Part shown: positions 50,986 through 63,186 of the stretch, in pieces
How the letters are laid out: each line of letters begins with the position of its first letter
Position numbering within the stretch: the first letter of the stretch is position 1
Source of the DNA: Vespa crabro
Lineage: Eukaryota > Arthropoda > Insecta > Hymenoptera > Vespidae
Direction: 5' to 3'
NCBI RefSeq assembly: GCF_910589235.1
Contig: NC_060978.1
Span: forward strand, 3,548,877-3,612,876
DNA length: 64,000 nucleotides
The notes under the pieces: model-generated
What the model was told of the DNA's origin: nothing
Seen by the model: the letters and a program-made list of their open reading frames with translations, nothing else
The model's database searches: none
Program-made: the position numbers and the translations under genes

Positions 50986-52187
50986 TTCGATGGAAATAAG
51001 ACTGTGTCAGCGAGCATTCAAAGTATAAGCGAGCTTTAACTCCGATCATCGAATTAGAAGGAGTCTCCAACGTGTGGCTGATATTTTGTTCGATCGATGC
51101 CTCTTTTCTTTCGTTCTGTAGATACTTTTGGAAATACTTTTCTCTGTCGCGAATCTTATTAGAATCTCGTTGGAGTTTAAGAAAGAACAAATGATATTAT
51201 TAGAAATGAGAAATAATAAAATCGATTGGATTTGTTAAATCGTATCTTGGAAGAAGGGAAATAGCCGAAATAAAAGCAAAATAATAGTTGACTTTGGCGA
51301 ACGTCGGAGACGCTTCTAAAATCGTTACGGTAAAAGATATGCGTTTATCTATGTTAGGTATAAAATAATGTACTTAAGCGAGAGTTTAGTTAGAAAGTTT
51401 TCTCTAAAAGATCATTAATTTCGTTAATGAATGATAAAGCTGGATATACGATCGCTAACCAAGCGGAACCAAGATATTACGTATTTCTATAGAGAAATCA
51501 TATACACATATTATAAATGCCAAAATAAGAAGAAACAAAGATAACCGATAACACGGATATTATCTTCTTTTTCTTGAACCTTGACAAATGACGACAATTT
51601 AACGTAACGGAATAACGGATTTTCCAAATCATTCCTTATTAATTTTCCCGTTTTAACGCTCATGGATAATAGCGAGTATTGTTCGGAATTTCGTTGGCTC
51701 ATTACCTGAAAATACCCAATCCTAATGGGCATATTTTGTACATTCATACTTCGATTAGACAAGGTGACGATGAAAGTGCCTTGTCAGAAATATTTCGGAC
51801 TTTGTATTCGTAAGTTTTTAACGTGACGAGGTTATACACAGGTTGTACAGTATAAATATATAGAAAAATATTATTATCTGAAATTCTATCGCCACATATA
51901 TCAACTTTACGATTTTTTTCTTTTACGGAGTTGTAGATAATTATAGATATGATGGCGTTGACCCGTTGCTCGAATGGAACGTCTCATTAATAATCGCATT
52001 AATAAAGAATTTTGTCGACGATGTTATTTATGTGATCATCAGTTGTCCTTTTGTCGCTTCGAAAATGTTAATATTATATACGAAATGCGCCGACATCTGG
52101 ACGCTAAAATTTGTACCACATTGTCCGGCATATTAGGCGGGCGATCGGTTGAATTCGGAAAGTTGTAATATAATGTAAAATACTCAC
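47384..52187 (+). other. AT-rich 3' region, probable sugar porter 3'UTR
   Basis: No coding exon is recognised. AATAAA poly(A) signals occur at 47829-47834, 48146-48151 and 48712-48717, with more downstream, so the transporter 3' end could lie at several points. The stretch also has (AC)n near 49,090, a TC tract near 49,430 and (TA)n at 50949-50980. It should also contain the remaining exons of the leftward MED20 gene, but I could not find them. Confidence 0.5.
50949..50980. repeat. (TA)n microsatellite
   Basis: About 16 TA units in the AT-rich region between the two genes. Confidence 0.95.
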
Positions 52188-52330
52188 CCAATTGCGGAAC
52201 CGACATGTATGTTTCACAATCGACGAGAAATTGTCCAGATTGTACGGCTCCAAGAGCAACTATCCTTTTCGTCAGAAACTCTATCGTCTGCGGGCCTGTT
52301 CTATTTTCCGTCATCGGAAACTGCTGCAGT
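52188..52330 (-). CDS. MED20: Mediator subunit 20, coding exon 2
   Basis: Read on the minus strand, one base completes Val5, then 47 codons follow: LQQFPMTENRTGPQTIEF, LTKRIVALGAVQSG, then QFLVDCETYMSVPQL and the first base of a Gly codon. This is the conserved N-terminal part of Mediator subunit 20 in insects, notably the GPQT(V/I)EFLTKR and GQFLVDCETY blocks. MED20 sits in the Mediator head with MED8 and MED18 and helps RNA polymerase II initiation. The acceptor is TTCTCAG and the donor TTGG|GTGAGT, phase 1. The following exons, expected to encode about 150 more residues at lower coordinates, were not recognised. Confidence 0.88.
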
Positions 52331-52590
52331 CTGAGAACGCAAGCGAAAAGTTTGTTACCGTAAACGAACGCCCCAATATTTATATTGGATAGAAAATTAT
52401 TGTAGCAACTCGTTAAGCTCGAGTTACAATAAAATTCTAGAAAAATCGATTTTCGTAAACATATTATGGCGACCTAACCTCTAAGGAAGAAGAAACGTAA
52501 CGTAAAACAAGGCGACGAACGTTACAAGGAAACATATGGAATAATTAAGGACACGGTGCAAATAATATTCGTGGGATGCGATAAACTTAC
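52331..52590 (-). other. MED20: MED20 intron 1 (260 bp)
   Basis: Donor GTAAGT and acceptor TTCTCAG on the minus strand, joining two exons in matching phase (2 then 1). It is AT-rich with no other feature. Confidence 0.85.
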
Positions 52591-52604
52591 ACCGTCACGC
52601 CCAT
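52591..52604 (-). CDS. MED20: Mediator subunit 20, coding exon 1 (first 14 bases)
   Basis: A tiny coding part: ATG GGC GTG ACG GT, then GTAAGT. It encodes MGVT and two bases of Val5, matching the nearly invariant start of MED20 proteins (MGVT). The phase fits exon 2 exactly. The 5' untranslated part of the exon continues to higher coordinates. Confidence 0.85.
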
Positions 52605-53202
52605 CTTTGCAACTTTTAACGATATCTTTAACGAGATTAAAATAAAGTAAACGACAGGAAAGTGCTAAGGCACCGGCTATAATGAAAGCGCGCGGAACAC
52701 GATGAACGAAGTCAACGCCATCTCGTTCCGATAGTTTGGTACTTCCGATAGATGGAGTTACGATATGATAGATCGAACCAACTAGCACGGATAACGTCTG
52801 TTTATCCATTTCCAACAAAATTATTTCTATGCATTCGGCTTTGTTCAAATATTTTTACTTTTACTTTGATATACCGATCAAAGTAATTTTTATCCTCTGA
52901 GCTTAAGAAAATAAAAATGTCCTTCCGACGTCGAATCGTATCGCGTCGTGAATCGTGTCGCATCGAATCGAATCGAATCGAATCGAATATAAGCAGCAAA
53001 TATCGAATAGGAGCAAAGGTGACGCTTTCCGTGTGAAATTATTCAATCTTTTCTATCCGTCGTAATTACGAACAAATGTTCTCGACGAAACGTTTGTTTG
53101 ATTCTTAAATGGTTAAGTGTACCATCTTATGGTTCACACAGTTTGGCGTGCTTGGATAGATGGCGCAACGATCGCGAGAGCCGTCTACGATGTACCTGTA
53201 AA
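52605..53202. promoter_or_regulatory. Divergent promoter between MED20 and a rightward transcript
   Basis: Six hundred bases separate the MED20 start codon from the ATG of a rightward small ORF. The interval contains about five tandem TCGAA units (52963-52988) and an AGATGGCGC element at 53158-53166 that fits the insect CTCF core AGRKGGCGC. No TATA box is evident, as is usual for housekeeping promoters. Rightward transcription is supported by a consensus splice donor downstream. Confidence 0.4.
53158..53166 (+). promoter_or_regulatory. CTCF-like motif
   Basis: AGATGGCGC matches the core AGRKGGCGC known for Drosophila CTCF. A nine-base match arises by chance fairly often, but its place in a divergent promoter is suggestive. 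Confidence 0.3.
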
Positions 53203-53316
53203 ATGGCGATATCTGTTGCAACCGCGTTAAAGCATTTTTTACGTTCGGTTCGTCATCGATATTCGAGGACTATTCGAAAGTGTTCATTCGAGGATCGCTT
53301 TGTCCCGCGAAAGTGA
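53203..53316 (+). CDS. Small ORF, 37 codons, presequence-like
   Basis: It has a strong start context (AAAATGG). The first 26 residues (MAISVATALKHFLRSVRH..) are basic, hydroxylated and lack acidic residues, like a mitochondrial targeting presequence. The peptide ends CSFEDRFVPRK. It is encoded in what looks like the first exon of a rightward transcript, ahead of a splice donor. It could be a true small protein, an upstream ORF or chance. I recognise no homologue. Confidence 0.25.
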   Translation: MAISVATALKHFLRSVRHRYSRTIRKCSFEDRFVPRK

Positions 53317-53389
53317 AAAGTCAAGAGGACTTTGGAGATCGTAATATCGGGGATCGTCGAAAAGTCGAAGAAGGCCTTTCGAAAATCAG
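53317..53389 (+). other. 3' part of a candidate first exon, ending in a splice donor
   Basis: The sequence between the small ORF and AAAATCAG|GTGAGA looks like untranslated leader. The donor is strong. The partner acceptor and the gene it belongs to were not found, so the next exon may be beyond the window. Confidence 0.3.
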
Positions 53390-54977
53390 GTGAGAAAATT
53401 TCACAATCTGCCTGCCGTAGTTACTTGCGTGCGTGCGTACGTACGTACGTACGTACGTACAGAGACTCAACTCGAAGTTGTGCTCAGTCGATTATATACC
53501 TCACCGTATTTGGGCATCGACGTCTCGAACGTGCGTTTTATATTTTGTAATACGCGATATCGACCGAATCCTTCTTTTTTCTCTCGTTTGTTTTCTTTTT
53601 CTTTTTTTTTTCACGCTTTCACCCTGCTACGCGTATTCTCTCGTAGTATTCGATTATTAACGCGTATCCTTTGTGCAAGAATCGTACGATTTAAGGGCAA
53701 ACGAAATATGTTTTGTATAGGAGGAGGAGGAGAAGGAGGAAAAGAGTTTGTAATTTGAAAATACGATTGGGGCGCTATGGCGTTTGAATACGGCGATTCC
53801 GAGCCGTTCGGCAAATACATATACTCATAAACGAACTCTTGGGTAGGATGATAATTTCTAAATATATGCATATTTTTAAAGAAATCCGCGAAGCGATATG
53901 GATTGTCGAGCGATATAACAAAGAGACGACCTCGTTGGCATCGTTATCGTCGAGCGATATTTAGTCAATAAACGTGTTTTATAATATAGGAGGTTAAACG
54001 ATATCGCCGCGGCGACGTACGTAAAAGTATCGCGAAAACGCGATGTACGAAACGAAAAATATGGGTCATTGAGATATGGCCACGACGGCCGGTGGATTTT
54101 TTGTTTCTCGCCTAGCTGCCGAGACAAACGATTTTACCTTAATGACGGAGAGCAGTTACCAAAGAGAAGAGTTAAACAAAGGGTCTGTACTGTTCTTTCC
54201 TATATATCGTGTACATACGTTAGGGGACTTTTGCGTAAAAGCTTTCGCGAATACGGTAGACGCCCGAATTTTTCAATATATTTTAAAAGCGAGGAACAAT
54301 CACTGTCCTTTTTCCTCGAATATTACAAGTTATCGAGCTATTCCGTAAAAATCGATCTATCCAATCGATGTTAGCTCGCGTCGTGGAATTTCGCGTCGGG
54401 GGACACGCACGTTAAAATCTCGTTTGTCGCGTGGGAAGGGACGAGAATCGATTAAAACCGGATTACCAAAGGCGATCACGATTATTATACCCCGATATAA
54501 ATCGAATATATGTATCCGACGTAGCGAACTCACCGTGAGAAAATATCTTCTTTGTACGTCTCGACGATCGAACGAAATACAAAAATAGGCGCCAATCCTG
54601 AAGGAGACGCGCACCGGCAGGAAGCTATGACCGGATGTTGGACAGGCACGTGACTGACATGCAGAAAATGCTCCTCCCTTGAGCTCGTTAAATATTCCGT
54701 CGATATTGGACAGTGGCAGACAAACGAGAATCGGAATGGCATCTCGACTCCGTAGATATTGCTTCCTTGCTTAAAATATGATATACCTAAGCTTTTCTCC
54801 ATACCCAATGGATAGAATTTATCTCCTTCGAGATATATCCCGAGGGATATTCTTTATTAGTTATTTCAATCGACTCCGTATCTCATCCGTAATCCGATCC
54901 GTATCTTCGATTAAAATTGCTCTCCTTCATCGAACTTGGTAGCGATTTTAGCGGAGTTTCTTTGGTTAAAAGAGTTT

Positions 54978-55009
<32 letters not shown>

Positions 55010-56200
55010 ACATTAAACGACGAATCGTTCGATCCTTTTTTCCCTTTTTTTCCTTTCATTTTTCCTTTCTCTCGACGACGCACCGAAGTAAAGGTCATTG
55101 CGTTCAGGTTAATTTAATAAAAATGATCTTTAGACGCGCACGATTTTTACCTTTATCGAAATAATAAACGGTTATGAACGGGCCGGGAAAATTAATAAAC
55201 TTCTTCCCCTTTCATCTCGCGCGTTATTTCAATAAATCGCCGATTATTTTTCTTTCGATTCTCCGGACTCCTCAAGAGACTCGGGGGTCTCTCTTCGTCG
55301 TACGATATTAATAGAACGAAGGAGCGAAGCGTCGATCTTATTTCCGACGATGTTTACGACGTCGGACCGCGTCTACCTTCATTGAAAAAGACAATTCAAA
55401 CGACTTGCTTCTTTCGTTTCTTTCCTTTTCCCTGTGTATATACGGCAATAAACGATTAACCAATCGTTATCGCCATTATAATTGTCCTTGTAGATAGCCG
55501 ACGCGTTACTTTTTTCTCTTCGGTCATCCTTCTTAAAAGGCATGAGAATAAAATATGTGCGACGGGCTATATCTCGCGATTGATTTATCAACTCTGCATC
55601 GCCTACTTTCCTCACCGAAGAGAGTCACACCTGTTCGTTCCATAAACCTGCATTTGTCCGTAATATATTATAGATCGTGTGCCATTTCTCAACGACTTGC
55701 TCTTTTTCCTTTTCCATTTATCGCTTGGAATACGCTTGGATCTTTAATAGCCGATATTATGATTTTCTTTCTTCTCTTATTTCGTATATACGTCTTCAAC
55801 AGGATCGCTTCGATAAATGTTATATCAGAAAAAAAGATTCGCGTAAATATAATCCTCCTCCGCCGGAGGAGGTAAGAAAGGTCGATTACAAAGGGTTTAT
55901 CTTCAAATCGGATATTAAGAGGAATGTCTTAACCCGTCGATATTCGTCGCGGTTCGAACTGTCAGGGAAGTCGAGGTTTATATCAGCCCGGCGGAATGTT
56001 ATTGCAAGCTCGAATCAAATTCCAGACGTAATGGAGAAACAGCGAGATGCTTGCCAAGCCGCGTCCCCCCTTTGGGCATCCGTTTGCATTACTCGCTAGA
56101 CGGACGCAAACGTGTTTCACCATTTAATACATCCATTGGATGATGGGATATAGTACGGATATATTACCCGGCCGTATAGAGACCTGCGCCTTCCTTAAAT

Positions 56201-56240
56201 GTATGTGTGTGTGTGTGTGCGCGCGCGCGCGCGCGCGCGT
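56201..56240. repeat. TG/CG alternating tract, 40 bp
   Basis: (TG)n passes directly into (CG)n. Apart from one TA step it is an unbroken purine-pyrimidine alternation with a long GC part, the sequence class most prone to form Z-DNA. Confidence 0.9.
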
Positions 56241-56724
56241 ATTAGCAAAAGGTGCGAACGCAACGTAGTAATAGGTCGATAGGTCTCCTCTCTGATCGAA
56301 CTTATCGTTGACAATTCTTCGTCGCGCGTTTAGCCGACACGACGAAGGCTAATTTCTCTTAATCTTTTAGCCCGGCGCGGCCTTGCTTTTTCGACTACGA
56401 AAAGTGGATAGTGGAGAGAGAGAGAGGTGGGGGGGGGGGCGGCGGAGGAAGGAGAGAAAAGGGCGATGCGTCAATGCCAGCGCGAGACATCTGGCTTAAC
56501 CATAAACATTCTTGTCGAGTTAGCCATCGTGCCGGGGCTCGCACGTACGAAGGAGACGCCGTAAGGAGCAAAGACAAAGAAGGGAAAAAAAAGTCGGAAA
56601 AGATGGGAGTGCGAGGGGAAAGCAAGTAAAGATGAGAGATAGTCCGGTTAAGACCAGTGAGAGAGACGAAAGGCACTTGAGCGACGACGAGTGCGCTGCG
56701 AGTTGTCTTGAACCACGTCTCACC

Positions 56725-56738
56725 CAATGACGTCATTG
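56725..56738. promoter_or_regulatory. Palindromic cAMP response element
   Basis: TGACGTCA sits inside a perfect 14-bp palindrome, CAATGACGTCATTG, with a CCAAT pentamer overlapping its left end. Full CRE palindromes bind CREB/ATF-type bZIP proteins. No promoter is otherwise apparent here, so it might belong to an enhancer. Confidence 0.35.
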
Positions 56739-57693
56739 TTCCAGTGAACCCTGAACCGTCTCTAATGATTCAGCCAATATTTATAGAAACCATAAATAAT
56801 GGAGTTTGCGCTCTGGTACGTGGAAACGCATGGTTCCTGAAAGAAGAGATAGGAAAAATGGAAAAACCGTGTCGCTTCGCTGAGGAAAAACGTGTGAACG
56901 TGTCTCTTCCTCCTCTTCCTCCTCATCCTCGGTCATCATCGACTAAACTACCGCGTTGCTCGCGATGTAATTACATATAACGAGCTGTCGGCGCGAACGT
57001 CCACGGGTATACATTATACCGTGGTATAATACCTAGAGATATACATACCGTGTACAGCCGGTATGTTTCTGCCTCTACACGAACGGATTTTCCTGAAAAA
57101 GAGACTGGGCGCTGGTTTCATTATCGACTTTAAAACTGGTCATAGCATCCTGCCGTGAAAAGCAGACTGCCCGTCCGCGAATGAATCGAACGATTTCCGG
57201 TTATTGTCCGTTTGCCGAGCAATTTCCCCGGTTCGACGGTATATTTATTTCTCCTTTCTCCGCGCATTCGATTATTATCGTCTGAGATTATATCCGACCG
57301 TACCCATTCTACTACCTTAGATTTTTCTAGCCGTGCAACTTTTCAACGAAGCCGCCTTCCCTACGTTCCTCCTTATTTTCTTAACAACTCACTCCGCGTG
57401 ATAATTACAAAACGTTATTTATAAATATATCGTCATTAACTTTTTCGATACCATCGAAAATATATCTGCCGATATATTTATTGCAAAAAAGCGAGAGATT
57501 TTCATTCGAGTAAAGTAGTATCGACTTTACGTCATGTTCGATGTTTCTCAACGAAATTTCGATTAACCGTCGAAAATCGAAAAATACCGGATGTAACTTT
57601 GTGGATGGAGTAAACACGCTGGGGAAGAAAAAAGAGAGAGAAAAAATAAATAAATAAATAAATAAATGGGAAAGAAAGAGAAAAAGAACGAAA

Positions 57694-57720
57694 TGCTGCT
57701 GCTGCTGCTGCTGCTGCTGC
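57694..57720. repeat. (TGC)9 trinucleotide repeat
   Basis: Nine TGC units shortly after an (AATA)n run. The poly-Gln, poly-Ala and poly-Leu frames are consequences of the repeat. Confidence 0.95.
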
Positions 57721-60700
57721 AACGAGCTCTAAAAGCTTCGCGTTTTTGGGGATCCTTCGACGGTCCAACTGAACGAGGAAAAAAACCTCTTTACTTTATA
57801 GGATTTTCTTTTTCTGTATCTCTCCAATCGCTCGTTCTCGTGTTTCTACATCGGCGTTCTCGCCAAGCGCTCTCTCTATAAAAGCGTTTCGCGCACAACG
57901 TGTTTGCCTTGCGGAATAAAAGCGCGACTCCTAACCGTTAACAAGAATTAACGCACATTTGCCACTCCGAAGAGAACGAGAGAGGGAAACGGTCTCGTTA
58001 CATCTATCAGCGAGTGTCGTCCATGTACACGGTGATCCAAAAGTTCCTTTCCTAGGTTTACCTTTAAATTTGTTATGGTCACGCATCCGATTTGCTTGGC
58101 GCTCGACCTGCAATTTTTTTAAAAGCTTCCGCTCTTCTACATTTTCCTTCTTCTTTTTTCAAAACACATTTTCCGCATTTTATCGTAGATTTTTTCTTCC
58201 TTTTTTTTTCCTTTTTTCCTTTTTTTTTTTTTTTTTTTTTCAAAAAAAGAAAAAAAAATAGCCGACGTCCATCGTTCTACCGTTAGTGCATTACTATTCT
58301 ATTTTATGACTTTGAATTACCACGACGTGGATTCTCCATTACGGCGTGCTCGAGCAAAGGTAATTCGATTTTTGCTAAAAAGTAAAAGAAAAAAGGGATC
58401 AAAGAAGGGATACGACGTAAGGTATATCTTAAAAAATTGATTCTTGAAACGTAAGATGTCGATAGAAGATTTTTCCGGAGATGGAGGTGCCGGGATTTCC
58501 CCTTATGTCGGTCGAGGTGTTCTCTTCGAATTTTATCGCATCTCTTTGTTTCTTTCTAAATCACCATGTATAGAACGTTAGGTCTGCACACTCGACTGTA
58601 TATTCTTTGATATATAAGCACGCGTAAGTGCTAAGGTGGATGAAACGTAACTCCGATTACCTCCATTATTGCCTCTGGTTGGACAAATATGCTGGTTTTA
58701 CGCGTGATATATAAAACATCTTGTTAAACGTCTATGCATGCACGTGCTCATGTACTCGTTCCCGAGTATTTGAGAATGACATAGAAAGAGATTATATCGA
58801 TAAGAGATAAAAGCACCTACGGAATTTAAGAGAGTATATCTGTCTGTTGGGTCGATGCATGGACGTATAAAAAATTTCTCCATTTATGATCACTATATAT
58901 ACGTATTTAGGTTGCGCGATGCCACGACTCGACATCGATCGAGTTTGACATCCTTTCTATCCTAATTTTCGCTTCAAGCGCTATAAATATCTATTCCTCT
59001 GGCAGCTTTCTTACGAAAGAAATTTCCCTTATCGCGAAGGAAGATGCTAAAGAAGAAGGAGAAGATTCGAGAGACGGAGACGATAATCACGAAGCAGCAC
59101 GTTAGAGAGAGAGAGAGAGAGAGAGACTGCCTGTTGGGAACGATGGAGAAGGGAAAGATAAAGCCGCGGTAGTGCGCGTGCAATGCACAAAGCTACCGAA
59201 TGAATGTGCGAGAATCTAAAGGGAAGTGCGGCGGATGCGGCGGCCCTTAGTATTCCGTGCGACGGACGCAAACGTTTAAGAATCTCGTCGAGGCGAACGA
59301 GAGGAGTCCGCGCGCGCGCGCGCACGCGCGAGAGAGAGAGAGAGATGGAAGCCTTCGAACTTTCCACGACGCAAGACGAGGCCAAATGAAACTTTGCGAG
59401 TAGAAACCACGAGAGTTTCGTATTTCTCAAGTTGTGTTCGCCATTCGAAGGGAAGAAATGGAACGCTGTATTAAAGGTGAAATCGAAGACCCGATCTTGA
59501 AAGAGAATTTTAATTCTTTTCATTAATGCCCATTTTCACGTAATATGCCCTAAAATATGTTTTCTCGAGATGTTTTCTTTTGAAGCTGTCTTCAAAATTG
59601 GATCGCGTGGAGAACCTTTGGTAAATAAGAAGAGCAATGCAAAGAATTATTATCGAAAAATGGAAAGGGATGAAGAAGATAAGCAAAGAGAGATTCGATG
59701 TTTCACCGAATTCATTTTTCCAGGATACTGCTTTTCAATCAGAGAGAGAAAGTTCTTTAAAAAATGCGGTGGTTACGATGAAATGTCATATCTTCTTTTT
59801 CTTCTTTCCACTGTAGAATGTGTTTCGCGTATAGCACTCGATAGTGCCAAGCCTCTTGTCTTGAAAATAACTTCCACGAAAGCGCGACGTCAGCGATCTT
59901 CCAGGACAAGTAACGCTCGACATAATTCTTGCGTGCACGATAATCGACGACCTTATGCGACAAAGAACCAACAGCTGCATCTCTTTTAAAGATCCTTGAT
60001 ACACGTACGCTTGCACGTATCTAGACAGACAGTTGCTATAATAGATGGTCGAAGAAAAAATAATAACCTTCTTCGAACTAGAAATAAGATGAATGATCGA
60101 TGAGGTCGAAAGAATATGGTAAAATCGAATGATAAAGAAAAAAAATTGGCACCGTTCACGTTTCCAATTCTTCACGTTTCCAAATCGAAGGTTAGACCCG
60201 TACGATCTATATCCACGCGTTGTTAGTCGCGAGTGTTATCGGAGAAGCTTACCATATTCGTGTCCCTTTCACAGAGTCTCTCAACTTTGAGCTTTTCGAA
60301 GCATTCTGATATCTTTTTTTATCTGCTTTGCTAAGACTCGGTTCTATAACTTTGGACGTATTCTAAGCGGTCCCCGATAAAAATATCCCAGGTGCTTTTC
60401 GTCGTGCTATCTTCGACGACAAGTCGCTTTCGGTCGAAAGCTTTTTCGAAAAGAGCCCTGCGTTAGCTCAAACGCAACCCGGAAATTCCACGCCGTCTCG
60501 ACTTGGTTCGTTCCTTTTCAATGTATCACAAATAATGTCTACTCGAACTGACAGTGACTTTCAACTTTGCCAGTGTCATCCTTTCCAATGCCTAGCGTAG
60601 AGCGACTTTATCCTAGTACTCGACGAATTCAGATGCACACGTGTATATATATATATATATATATATATACGATATATACGATATATACGACGCCTCGAGC

Positions 60701-61254
60701 AAGTTTTCGTCTATATAATAATGACTAGTTAATCGATATATGCGATAGTTGTCGGCCGTTTGGCGAGGATAAAGGATGATATTTCTAAGAAAATCGTACA
60801 GCGCGAGTTCGGCGTTCGCGATTTCAGGGAGGTTCCTAGGGAAATAATTTTGCGTGTGCACCACTGACTGCTTTACCCCGGGCAAATAGGTATGCAGTTA
60901 TTCTGAGACTGCCGGGGTGAATGGCCACCTCTTCTCGGCTTCTCGCAGCTTCTCGCTCGCGAAAGCTCAAATCGAATATCATCCGGAGGTGTCCGAGATA
61001 CGAGCGATATCATTACATTAGGATGACGCGTTCTTCCTGATTTATCTCGCCTCGCCTACCAACTCGCGCGGTCCGGATTTCGCACCGCTTTCATTTTGGC
61101 CTCGTCGCAGAAACATTGTTTAACGTCGCGTCAACCTAGTCGCATACGGACAAATTCATATTTATGCATATTCATCTATATTTAATCCGTAGCTACTCGT
61201 TCGATCGAGTACGTTGGAAAGTTTATAACTCGTAATATATTCGAGAATGGGTAC

Positions 61255-61256
<2 letters not shown>

Positions 61257-61289
<33 letters not shown>
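61257..61289. repeat. (AT)n microsatellite
   Basis: About 16 AT units. Confidence 0.95.
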
Positions 61290-61290
<1 letters not shown>

Positions 61291-63010
61291 GATAATTCGT
61301 AACGGCAGAAATGTCAAGAATTTAATAGGGCAACGCGCTAGCGACGCCGTTAAAATATTAGAATCGATTAGGATTCATTGACGTCTCGGGGAAAGATTTG
61401 ACGCTTCCTCCTATCGATAGCGATCGTAATTTATAATCCAAGAGGAACAGAGAGGATTCTAACGAGACGCGATTCGATCGAACGAATATCGGATAAAATA
61501 ATAGGTAATTTGATTAACGATGGTTCATATTCTGTATTAGTTAAACAATAACCGTTGTGCCATCGAAGAAGGTTATTTCATATCGCGCCTGAATTTCTCG
61601 ATCGATCCACGCGTAACCGCTAAATTAGTGCGGTCATTAACAACGACACGGGAACGGCTCGTTAACTCTTGCTTATTATTATTCGCATGGTATTTGAAAA
61701 TGACCGCTTTATAAAACAATCCCTGATAACAACGATGCTTCGGCTAACGACGAAGAGGGGAAAATCCGAGGACAAACGAATCGCTCTTCTCGTTATCGAT
61801 TAGTATATCTCAATTATCAAAGTTGTAATTATGAAGAATAATCGTATAAACGTTGCTCCAACTATTGCTCCTATATTTGAAAGTTTCGAATTTGGACGGC
61901 CGTTTTCAAATTCGAGACGCGACTCGACTACGTGTATTTTCGTAACGCGTCAATAATTTTCTACGCGTCTTTTACCACTCGCCGAAAAATTCACTTTAAC
62001 TCCTTCCTAAGTCGTAGATATATATCTATCCGGTCTTGATAGATAGCAATCGAAAAGTCTCGGGTGTTGCATCTTAGGTAAATTCGTTCGATCGTTGCGT
62101 CACGAAATCGACGATTTCAATGCTTTTTCCTAGCGATTTAAACTCTCGATCGAGAGTGTGCTACGTTTTATGTGCCTCCTGCTTATTGGCCGCATGCTTA
62201 TACGTGCATGCGTGCCTATGCATATATAAATAAACACACGTCGACGGAAGAGAAGGAAGTCTTTCGTAGACGAGTACTACCTATATCGAAGAAGGTTCAT
62301 TTTCGAAGAAAAGACGCTTGCTGCAACGATACGTTGCAGGAGGAACAGAGTTTCTTGGTTTCTCCATTCGGTTTTGCGAGCGAGGCGTACACGGTCGGCA
62401 GGGCCCCTATTTTTAGCGAGCTTTCCTTCCTAGCGGTAGCAAATGGCAATGGGTGGTCGCGATCGCGCAGGGAGTCGACTCTGCAGTGCCTTCCTTTGCA
62501 ACAGGCATTTGCCTTGGTTACCGATCCAAAATTCATTTTCCTTTTACGAAGAAATCGATTAAAAACTTTATCGTCCTTTCATGCTTTTTTTTCTTCTTTT
62601 TTTTTCTAATATATTAAAGAGGCATATCTATTAACGAGCCGTTCTTGCGACCTTCTTGAAACGATCCTCACGCGGTTTCTCGATCGTCAAGTGCTATTTC
62701 TTCGGGTTCGAAAAAGAAAAAAAGGAGGACACTTATCTCGTACGTTATACCGGATTACATCTCGGATCTAACGAGACCGCTCTCAAGTGGCAGAACGTTC
62801 TAAGAACGTCGACACGATTTATGCCGACGCTCGAGCATAGAAATGTACACAGGAACACCGTGATAAGCGTGTTATCATGAAAAATCTCTTGTACGAAGGA
62901 AAAAGATTTCTTTTTTTTCTTTCTTCCAAAGCATAGCTTTCGACGTGGCTTCATTGTTGTCACAGACGCAAAAATCAAATTCAATGGCAGCCAAAAGCTT
63001 CCATTTGTTT

Positions 63011-63048
<38 letters not shown>
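63011..63048. repeat. (GTC)n trinucleotide repeat
   Basis: About twelve GTC units, then GTTG degeneration. Confidence 0.95.
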
Positions 63049-63156
63049 TGTTGTTTGAAAGCGATATCAGAGTTTAATCATCGCGAGCCTCTTCGCGAGA
63101 GGAAATAAATTGATCGAGCAGAGTGGGCTGCCTTCTCTCTCGCCGAGGCGTCTTTC

Positions 63157-63186
63157 AGGCGTCTTCGAGGCGTCTCGAAGACGCCT
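63157..63186. repeat. 13-bp-stem hairpin built from GGCGTCT repeats
   Basis: AGGCGTCTTCGAG, four loop bases and its exact reverse complement. The left arm follows a further direct copy of GAGGCGTCTT, so GGCGTCT occurs three times at 11-base intervals before the inverted copy. Confidence 0.85.

Noticed and set aside
51511..51762. Minus-strand frame with NSEQ and TGK, weakly like the middle of MED20
   Set aside because: It does not join MED20 exon 2 in phase through the available acceptor, and similarity over the rest is at chance level.
54076..54348. 90-codon plus-strand frame starting ATGGCC
   Set aside because: The start context is good, but no acceptor connects it to the upstream exon and the peptide is unrecognised; kept out of the gene list.
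62172..62609. 145-codon plus-strand frame with an overlapping minus-strand frame
   Set aside because: It ends in poly-T/C Phe-Ser repeats, has no splice context and resembles nothing known.
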